From JANNOG01 sp964516515 (lineage in GTDB: Bacteria; Actinomycetota; Actinomycetes; Actinomycetales; JBBAYJ01), in the NCBI GenBank assembly GCA_964516515.1, contig CAZEYA010000034.1, positions 1 to 28,077 on the forward strand: a DNA stretch of 28,077 bases, in the 5' to 3' direction. Below the pieces are notes generated by a model, which saw nothing but the letters and a program-made list of their open reading frames with translations, searched no databases and had not been told where the DNA came from. Positions 23,728-28,077 of the stretch are shown here, piece by piece. The translations under genes were made by a program, and so were the position numbers. Position 1 is the first letter of the stretch, and each line of letters starts with the position of its first letter.

Positions 23728-25872
23728 TCAGCCGGTCGTGGGGTTGCGCAGCGCGTCGAAGAGCACGGACTGGAAGTCTTCGGGCCGGTCGGTGACGTAG
23801 GAGCGGCCACCGGTGGCCTCGGCGATGCGCTTGAGGTCGGCGGCGTCGGTGTCCTCGCCGATGCCGACGGTCGCCACGCGTACCGGGCGCGCTGGGTCGG
23901 CCTCCGTCGCCAGGGTCGCGAGCAACTCGTCGATGCCGATCCCGTTCGGGTCGTCATTCTTGCCGTCGGTCAGCACCACCACGGAGTTCGTGGCGTCCGG
24001 CACGTAGCTGTCGCGCACCGTTCTCACCGCGTCCAGCACCGTGTCATTCAGGCCGGTGCCGCCCATGGTCAGCCGCTCGGTGAGGGTGTCCGCACCGGCC
24101 AGCAGCGCCTCGCGCTGGGAGACGCCGCCGGCGTCGGCCGTCATCGGCCGGAATGGCACGACCTCGGTGAAGTCCTGTGACCCGCCGCCCATCCCGATGG
24201 CGAAGAACCACAGGCCCACGGTCGCGGTGTCGGAGAACAGCGCCATCGAACTCTTCGTCGCGTCCCGGGCGACGGTGGCACGGGTGCCGTTGCCGGCCAT
24301 GGCCCTCATGGACACCGACGCGTCGATGACCATCAGGACGCGGGCCGGCCGGGTCAGGTCGCTGATGTCACTGATCAGCACCTCCACCTCGGCCTTGCTG
24401 GGCGGTGGCAGCACCGGACCAAGGTCGACCGGCGCAGCCGTGACGGGCGCCGCCTCCTGCACCACGGGTGCGACGGCTTCCGGCAGCGAGGCCGAGGGGG
24501 CGGAGCCGGTGGCCGAGGCCGTCTGGTCGGGCATTGGCTGGTCGACGCCCGGGTCGAAGCCGAGGGCCTGGGCAGCGTCACGGCCGTCCCCCTCCAGCAA
24601 CCGCACGACACCTTCGACCGCGGCCTGATTCTGGCCGACCGCACTGCGATCGACCCGGACCAGCGGGTAGTCCAGCAGCACCTGGCCGTCGCGGGGCCGG
24701 ATCGGGACGGTCGCCGGGGTCGTCTGGTCGCGGGTGCGCAGGAACCATTGCTGCGCGGTGGTCGGCACGATCGGCGCCGTCGCGCCGCCTGCCTCGGCGC
24801 GATCGAAACCCTCGGAGATCGAGGTGACCCTGCCCTCGTCGATGGAGCCGGCCACGGAGGTCAGCACGGCGCGCAGGTCGCTGGACACGTTCGGACCGGC
24901 TGCGGCGCGTACCGACGAGCGCAGCGCCGCGAGCGCCGAGAAGCCGACGGCGGAGCTGGTCAGGTCGGCCAACGCCACGGGCCTGCCGGAAGTCAGGATG
25001 TCGCGCCAGGTCGGCGGAGTGCCGGCCCAGCCCAACTGCCCGGCGGACGCGGGATCCACAGCGAAGATCAGCGGTGAGCTGGCCATGCTGCCGATGTCCA
25101 GCAGTGGTACCTCCTGGCCCTGCGGCCGGGCGGCGATCCGGTCCAGCCAGGTCGTCGAGTCGGGGATCCAGAGGTCGGGCAGGGTCCCCGCGGGCAGGGT
25201 GCTCAGCTCCGCCGCAGTCTGCAACGGGTCCTTGGCGATGACCGACACCGTGACGCACCCGCCGGGGTCGAGAGGGCGCGCTCCCAGGTCTGCGGTCGCC
25301 TCGACGATGGCCGGCGCGATCGTGGGGTCGGCGGCCACCACGACCGTCGTGGTCGAGGCGGGCACGCAGGTGGCCTGGGCGGCGGGTTGGCTCTCGTCCA
25401 CCCAGGCTCGCCCGGCGGCGCCGGCGATCGCGAGCATGCCGACGGCGACCATGCCCGCCAGCACCGGCACGCGGGCGCGTGGGCGCGCCCGCGCCCGCGG
25501 GCGCTGGGGCTGGGGCTGGGGATCGGGATTCCGGTCGTCGGGCACGTCGCCGGGTGGGTCCTCGGGCTTCCGGGGCTTCTCGTGTCCCGCGTGTTGTTCA
25601 TGGTCCCACGGGTCCTCGACGTTGACGGGGGCCGCAGCAGGTTCGATTCCCCCGAGCCACCCCTCGACCCGGCTCGGTGAGTCGAGCACTCGGCCCCGGT
25701 GGGCGCGCCGAGCCGTGCGCCGCCGCTGCCCGTCGTCGAGAGGCACATGGGCGAACGGGTCTGCCGAGGCCGAGGCGGGGGGCCTGGTCTCGCTGCCGCC
25801 AGTCACGGTCGACGCCCGCTGTGCCGCCGGAGATCGCTCGCCGTCGTCACCAGCCCTTCCGTGTCGTGCCAT
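23728..25872 (-). CDS. Membrane-anchored protein with solute-binding-like and von Willebrand factor A domains
   Basis: A 714-residue protein of unknown function. A disordered cytoplasmic region (1–134) ends in Gln/Pro and Arg/Ala/Pro repeats just before one transmembrane segment (about 135–154, VPVLAGMVAVGMLAIAGAAG). Outside, residues of about 172–447 resemble a periplasmic solute-binding fold (VVVAADPTIAPAIVEA, PLIFAVDPA, WFLRTRDQTT). A Pro-rich linker leads to a von Willebrand A domain (about 507–714) with an intact metal site: DASVS at 517–521, GGTGLNDT and VVLTDGKNDD. Such proteins occur singly in actinobacteria, perhaps sensing or binding an envelope ligand. The ATG at 25872 is chosen over the GTG nine bases earlier because a -10 element overlaps the latter. 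Confidence 0.88.
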   Translation of the reverse strand: MARHGRAGDDGERSPAAQRASTVTGGSETRPPASASADPFAHVPLDDGQRRRTARRAHRGRVLDSPSRVEGWLGGIEPAAAPVNVEDPWDHEQHAGHEKPRKPEDPPGDVPDDRNPDPQPQPQRPRARARPRARVPVLAGMVAVGMLAIAGAAGRAWVDESQPAAQATCVPASTTTVVVAADPTIAPAIVEATADLGARPLDPGGCVTVSVIAKDPLQTAAELSTLPAGTLPDLWIPDSTTWLDRIAARPQGQEVPLLDIGSMASSPLIFAVDPASAGQLGWAGTPPTWRDILTSGRPVALADLTSSAVGFSALAALRSSVRAAAGPNVSSDLRAVLTSVAGSIDEGRVTSISEGFDRAEAGGATAPIVPTTAQQWFLRTRDQTTPATVPIRPRDGQVLLDYPLVRVDRSAVGQNQAAVEGVVRLLEGDGRDAAQALGFDPGVDQPMPDQTASATGSAPSASLPEAVAPVVQEAAPVTAAPVDLGPVLPPPSKAEVEVLISDISDLTRPARVLMVIDASVSMRAMAGNGTRATVARDATKSSMALFSDTATVGLWFFAIGMGGGSQDFTEVVPFRPMTADAGGVSQREALLAGADTLTERLTMGGTGLNDTVLDAVRTVRDSYVPDATNSVVVLTDGKNDDPNGIGIDELLATLATEADPARPVRVATVGIGEDTDAADLKRIAEATGGRSYVTDRPEDFQSVLFDALRNPTTG

Positions 25873-25879
25873 CGGTTGC

Positions 25880-25885
25880 ACCCTA
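25880..25885 (-). promoter_or_regulatory. -10 element, leaderless start of the VWA gene
   Basis: The minus strand reads TAGGGT, ending seven bases before the ATG at 25872. TGAACC lies 17 bases upstream as a weak -35. It forms a divergent pair with the hisF promoter about 60 bases away. Confidence 0.55.
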
Positions 25886-25944
25886 CGTTGCGTCGCCCGA
25901 TCGGTTCATCCGAAGTTGATCGTGGTCACCGTGTCGCGGCTGCG

Positions 25945-25950
25945 TAGGCT
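25945..25950 (+). promoter_or_regulatory. -10 element, leaderless start of hisF
   Basis: TAGGCT ends six bases before the GTG at 25957, identical in sequence and spacing to the element before the MBL hydrolase at 1157. No ribosome site is present. Confidence 0.6.
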
Positions 25951-25956
25951 GCCCCG

Positions 25957-26730
25957 GTGCCGGTTGCTGTCAGGGTCATCCCATGCTTGGACGTCGCGGA
26001 CGGCAGGGTGGTCAAGGGCGTCAACTTCGCCGACCTTTCCGACGTCGGCGACCCGGTCGAACTGGCTCGACGCTACGACGCCGAGGGAGCCGACGAGGTG
26101 ACCTTCCTCGACGTCAGCGCCACGGTGGAGGGACGCTCGACCATGCTGCACGTGGTGTCCGCGGCCGCGTCCCAGCTGTTCGTTCCGTTGACGGTGGGCG
26201 GAGGCGTCGCCTCGGTGGGGCACGTGGCCGATCTGCTGAATGCCGGTGCCGACAAGGTCGGGGTCAACTCGGCGGCGGTGGCTCGGCCGGCGCTCGTCGC
26301 CGAGATCGCCGAGCGCTTCGGTCGTCAGGTGCTGGTGCTGTCGATCGACGCGCGGCGAGGTGCTAGGCACGGGGCACCGACCGGCAGTGGCTTCGAGGTG
26401 ACCACGCATGGTGGCCGCCGGGGGACGGGGATCGACGCGATCGAGTGGGCGGAGACCGCGGTCCGGCTGGGCGCGGGGGAGATCCTGCTGAACTCCATCG
26501 ACGCCGACGGCACCCGGGACGGTTTCGATCTGGCCATGATCCGGGCGGTGCGCGAGGTGGTCGACGTGCCGGTCATCGCCAGCGGTGGGGCGGGTGAGCC
26601 TGGCCACTTCGCGCCCGCCGTGGCCGCCGGCGCCGACGCCGTGCTCGCCGCCAGCGTGTTCCACTTCGCCATCCTGTCTATCGCCGAGGTCAAGGCCGCA
26701 CTCGCCGCCGCGGGCACGACGGTCCGCTGA
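25957..26730 (+). CDS. hisF: Imidazole glycerol phosphate synthase, cyclase subunit
   Basis: HisF uses ammonia from its partner HisH to convert PRFAR to imidazole glycerol phosphate and AICAR, joining histidine and purine synthesis. The 257-residue (beta/alpha)8 barrel is full length. The catalytic aspartates are Asp12 (IPCLDVADGRVVKGVNF) and Asp131 (VLSIDARR); phosphate-binding loops VGGGV, ADKVGVNS and IASGGAGEPGHF are intact. No other his gene is in the window, and both neighbours (VWA protein, repeat array) are unrelated. It has its own leaderless-type promoter, so it is probably expressed alone. Confidence 0.97.
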   Translation: MPVAVRVIPCLDVADGRVVKGVNFADLSDVGDPVELARRYDAEGADEVTFLDVSATVEGRSTMLHVVSAAASQLFVPLTVGGGVASVGHVADLLNAGADKVGVNSAAVARPALVAEIAERFGRQVLVLSIDARRGARHGAPTGSGFEVTTHGGRRGTGIDAIEWAETAVRLGAGEILLNSIDADGTRDGFDLAMIRAVREVVDVPVIASGGAGEPGHFAPAVAAGADAVLAASVFHFAILSIAEVKAALAAAGTTVR

Positions 26731-26739
26731 CCCCGCCCC

Positions 26740-26866
26740 CGCCATTTGTCGACAAGTGGGTGTGTTGGGTCACCCCCAATTGGCCATTTGTCGACAAGTG
26801 GGTGTGTTTGGCCATCCCCAAGTCGCCATTTGCCGACAAACAGCGGAGTGGGCTGGGTGAGCGCAT
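26740..26866 (+). repeat. Left palindromic array: three 42-bp units
   Basis: Units start at 26741, 26783 and 26825, exactly 42 bases apart. Each opens with GCCATTTGTCGACAAG or a close variant (the third is GCCATTTGCCGACAAA) and continues with 26 bases that are similar in units 1 and 2 (TGGGTGTGTT…) but unrelated in unit 3. The core TTGTCGACAA is a perfect palindrome in units 1 and 2 and has one mismatch in unit 3. The array fills most of the gap between hisF and the DUF559 gene. Confidence 0.93.
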
Positions 26867-26876
26867 CGACGGTCTT

Positions 26877-26895
26877 CCACAGCACCTGTGGATAA
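26877..26895. promoter_or_regulatory. Inverted repeat with an E. coli-type DnaA-box match, upstream of the DUF559 gene
   Basis: CCACAG-cac-CTGTGG (26877–26891) is a perfect inverted repeat. TGTGGATAA at 26887–26895 is the complement of TTATCCACA, the classic DnaA box. It lies 40 bases before the GTG of the DUF559 gene, so it could also be an operator for that gene. Confidence 0.5.
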
Positions 26896-26934
26896 CTCCG
26901 GGGTCAGCAAGCCGGATGAGGGCACGATGTCGCC

Positions 26935-27858
26935 GTGACCGTCGGCCAGGTGGGCAAGCCAGCCAGAGGCGAGGTGTTCCTGGGATCCATCGCAGTGACG
27001 TCCGGGGCCCTCACCCGCACGCAGTTGCGCGGGCCGGATTGGCGTCGCGTCATCCACGGCGTGTACACGGGCGGGACCGTTCCTCTCGACCACTTGGTCT
27101 CCTGCCGCGCCGCCCTACTGGTTGCGCCGGGCGAGGCCGCAGTCGGCGGAACATCAGCGGCATGGATCTTCGGGGCCAAAGCAGGGCGCAGGGATGCGGA
27201 CCCGGTGCGGCTGGTTGTTCCGATCGGCCTCAGCGTCCCTCATCGGCGAGGCGTCGTGGTGCACCGCTTCGACGTGTCAGCCTGTGACGTCGCGGAGTTC
27301 TGCGGCTTGCGCATGACCACGCCGTTGAGGACGGCCTGGGACATCGCGGCTATCGAGAGGTTAGACAACGCAGTCGTCGCCCTGGACGACATGCTGAACA
27401 AGGGCATCATCGACTGGCAACTGCTGGCCGGCTATGCCGCGGACCGGGTCCGCTGCTGGGGGGCGGCCAGGGCTCGGCTCGCCATCTCGCTCGCTGACGG
27501 GCGGGCCGAATCTCCTCCCGAGTCGCGGGTCCGGCTTGCCCTTGTCTCAGCCGAGTTACGACCTCGTCCGCAATGGACCATCACTGACGGCTCTGGGACC
27601 TTCGTCGCGAGAGTCGACCTGGGCTTCCCTGCCGAGAGGGTGGCTGTCGAGTACGACGGTGGATATCACGCAGAACCAGGTCAGCTCGCAAAGGATCGTG
27701 ATCGCCTCAACAAGATCCAGGAAGCCGGCTGGACGGTCGTCTTCGTGACGGCTGCCGATCTCAGGGATCTCACCAGCGTCGTTGATCGCGTCCGCGGCGC
27801 GCTGCACCGCCGGCGCGAGTCCTCAAAGCGGCTTGGCCCGGCCACCTCCCGCGCCTGA
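26935..27858 (+). CDS. DUF559 (Vsr-like fold) protein with an AbiEi-like N-terminal region
   Basis: A 307-residue protein typical of the many actinobacterial DUF559 genes of unknown role. The N-terminal part (about 15–120) looks like the winged-helix and following domain of AbiEi-type antitoxins (SIAVTSGALTRTQLRG, VIHGVYTGGTVP, GGTSAAWIFGA). The C-terminal part (about 190–290) is a DUF559 domain of the very-short-patch-repair/PD-(D/E)XK type, with candidate acidic residues Glu196, Asp228 (RVDLGFP), Glu239 and Asp241 (VAVEYDGGYH), and Asp254-Arg255. Nuclease activity is inferred from fold only. Its base composition looks slightly less GC-rich than its neighbours'. It lies between two arrays of TTTGTCGACAAA repeats, which may be its targets. 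GTG start; promoter uncertain. Confidence 0.85.
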   Translation: MTVGQVGKPARGEVFLGSIAVTSGALTRTQLRGPDWRRVIHGVYTGGTVPLDHLVSCRAALLVAPGEAAVGGTSAAWIFGAKAGRRDADPVRLVVPIGLSVPHRRGVVVHRFDVSACDVAEFCGLRMTTPLRTAWDIAAIERLDNAVVALDDMLNKGIIDWQLLAGYAADRVRCWGAARARLAISLADGRAESPPESRVRLALVSAELRPRPQWTITDGSGTFVARVDLGFPAERVAVEYDGGYHAEPGQLAKDRDRLNKIQEAGWTVVFVTAADLRDLTSVVDRVRGALHRRRESSKRLGPATSRA

Positions 27859-27907
27859 CATTGGGGCCCAGCTGCCTAAGCGCCACTCGCTGAGCACCCT
27901 CCTCGTC

Positions 27908-28077
27908 GCCATTTGTCGACAAACGCCCGTTAGGCGTAGCTCCGGACCCGCCATTTGTCCACAAAAGCGCGTCGGGGGTCGGGGGAAGGCCCCCACCCGC
28001 CATTTGTCGACAAAAGTGCGTCGGGGGAAGGCTCCCACCCGCCATTTGTCGACAAATGGCGGGTGGGAGCCTTCCCC
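27908..28077 (+). repeat. Right palindromic array: four units at 42/49/42-bp spacing
   Basis: Units start at 27908, 27950, 27999 and 28041. Each opens with GCCATTTGTCGACAAA (the second has GCCATTTGTCCACAAA). Intervals are 42, 49 and 42; the 49 is explained by a 7-base duplication (TCGGGGG) inside the second unit's spacer. The core TTTGTCGACAAA is a perfect 12-base palindrome in three of the four units. The array is on the same strand as the left one up to 28041, where orientation flips, and it runs off the window. Confidence 0.95.
28024..28077. repeat. Perfect palindrome of at least 54 bp at the window edge
   Basis: The sequence is perfectly self-complementary about 28050/28051: GGGGAAGGCTCCCACCCGCC on the left is mirrored by GGCGGGTGGGAGCCTTCCCC on the right, around ATTTGTCGACAAAT. 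There is no loop. The arms may extend past the window. It marks the point where the repeat array reverses direction. Confidence 0.97.

Noticed and set aside
22422..23957. Minus-strand ORF of 511 residues opposite pyc
   Set aside because: Shadow of pyc codon bias; also overlaps the end of the VWA gene in another frame.
24734..26101. Long plus-strand ORF (455 residues) opposite the VWA gene and crossing the hisF promoter
   Set aside because: The opposite strand encodes a convincing VWA protein with an intact metal site; this frame shows no domain and would run into hisF out of frame.
26325..26885. Minus-strand and plus-strand ORFs crossing the left repeat array with 14-residue repeats (for example PLVDKW or AICRQVGV)
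   Set aside because: A 42-bp unit is 14 codons, so any frame free of stops yields an apparent repeat protein. These frames overlap hisF or lack plausible starts and show no constraint.
27770..28045. Minus-strand ORF through the right array
   Set aside because: It overlaps the 3' end of the DUF559 gene and is composed of the repeat units; no protein-like features beyond the repeat.
26740..28077. CRISPR array
   Set aside because: Regular spacing of about 42 bp with a conserved 16-mer looks CRISPR-like, but the repeat is too short, its core is a full palindrome, spacers 1 and 2 are nearly alike, orientation flips at 28050, the array is split by a gene, and no cas gene is present.

Overview
This 28 kb window is chromosomal DNA of a high-GC actinobacterium (Actinomycetota). 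The evidence is the GC-rich sequence with frequent GTG starts, and gene orders that match Mycobacterium and Streptomyces: hisS–MBL–cyclophilin; parA–scpA–scpB–rluB–(aroH–tyrA)–cmk–plsC–der; and pgsA–DUF881–sbp–DUF881–garA–merR–DUF151–merR. Genus cannot be read from the sequence alone.

Layout. 1–1065 (minus): the start of an unknown protein with perfect 16-residue Glu/Pro/Thr repeats, cut by the window edge, and a membrane-anchored cyclophilin. 1169–3222 (plus): a glyoxalase-II-like hydrolase overlapping hisS. 3302–5414: alanine dehydrogenase and a Xer-type recombinase. 5466–8573: ParA-like ATPase, ScpA, ScpB and an RsuA/RluB-type pseudouridine synthase, all linked by 4-base start/stop overlaps (chromosome condensation and rRNA modification). 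8593–10061: AroH and TyrA (tyrosine branch of the shikimate pathway). 10129–13144: cytidylate kinase, a PlsC-like acyltransferase and the double GTPase Der. 13204–14542 (minus): a cytochrome P450 gene broken by two frameshifts. 14737–14813: tRNA-Pro(GGG). 15069–18998: CDP-alcohol phosphatidyltransferase, two DUF881 proteins around a small basic membrane protein, a GarA/OdhI-like FHA protein and an FtsR-like MerR regulator. 19059–23687: DUF151 protein, a second MerR regulator and, two bases behind it, a full-length pyruvate carboxylase. 23728–25872 (minus): a membrane-anchored protein joining a solute-binding-like domain to a von Willebrand A domain. 25957–26730: hisF. 26740–28077: a DUF559 nuclease-like gene flanked on both sides by arrays of a short palindromic repeat.

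Two patterns stand out. First, nearly every gene that leads a transcription unit has a TANNNT hexamer only 6–8 bases before its start codon, the arrangement expected for leaderless mRNAs; downstream genes are instead coupled by ATGA/GTGA overlaps. Second, the DUF559 gene lies between two arrays of GCCATTTGTCGACAAA units, spaced at 42 bp (one interval is 49 bp because of a 7-bp duplication). The right array ends, at the window edge, in a perfect palindrome of at least 54 bp where repeat orientation flips. This nuclease-plus-palindromic-array module is the best candidate in the window for an undescribed system, possibly an operator array, a REP-like element or a DnaA-titrating cluster.
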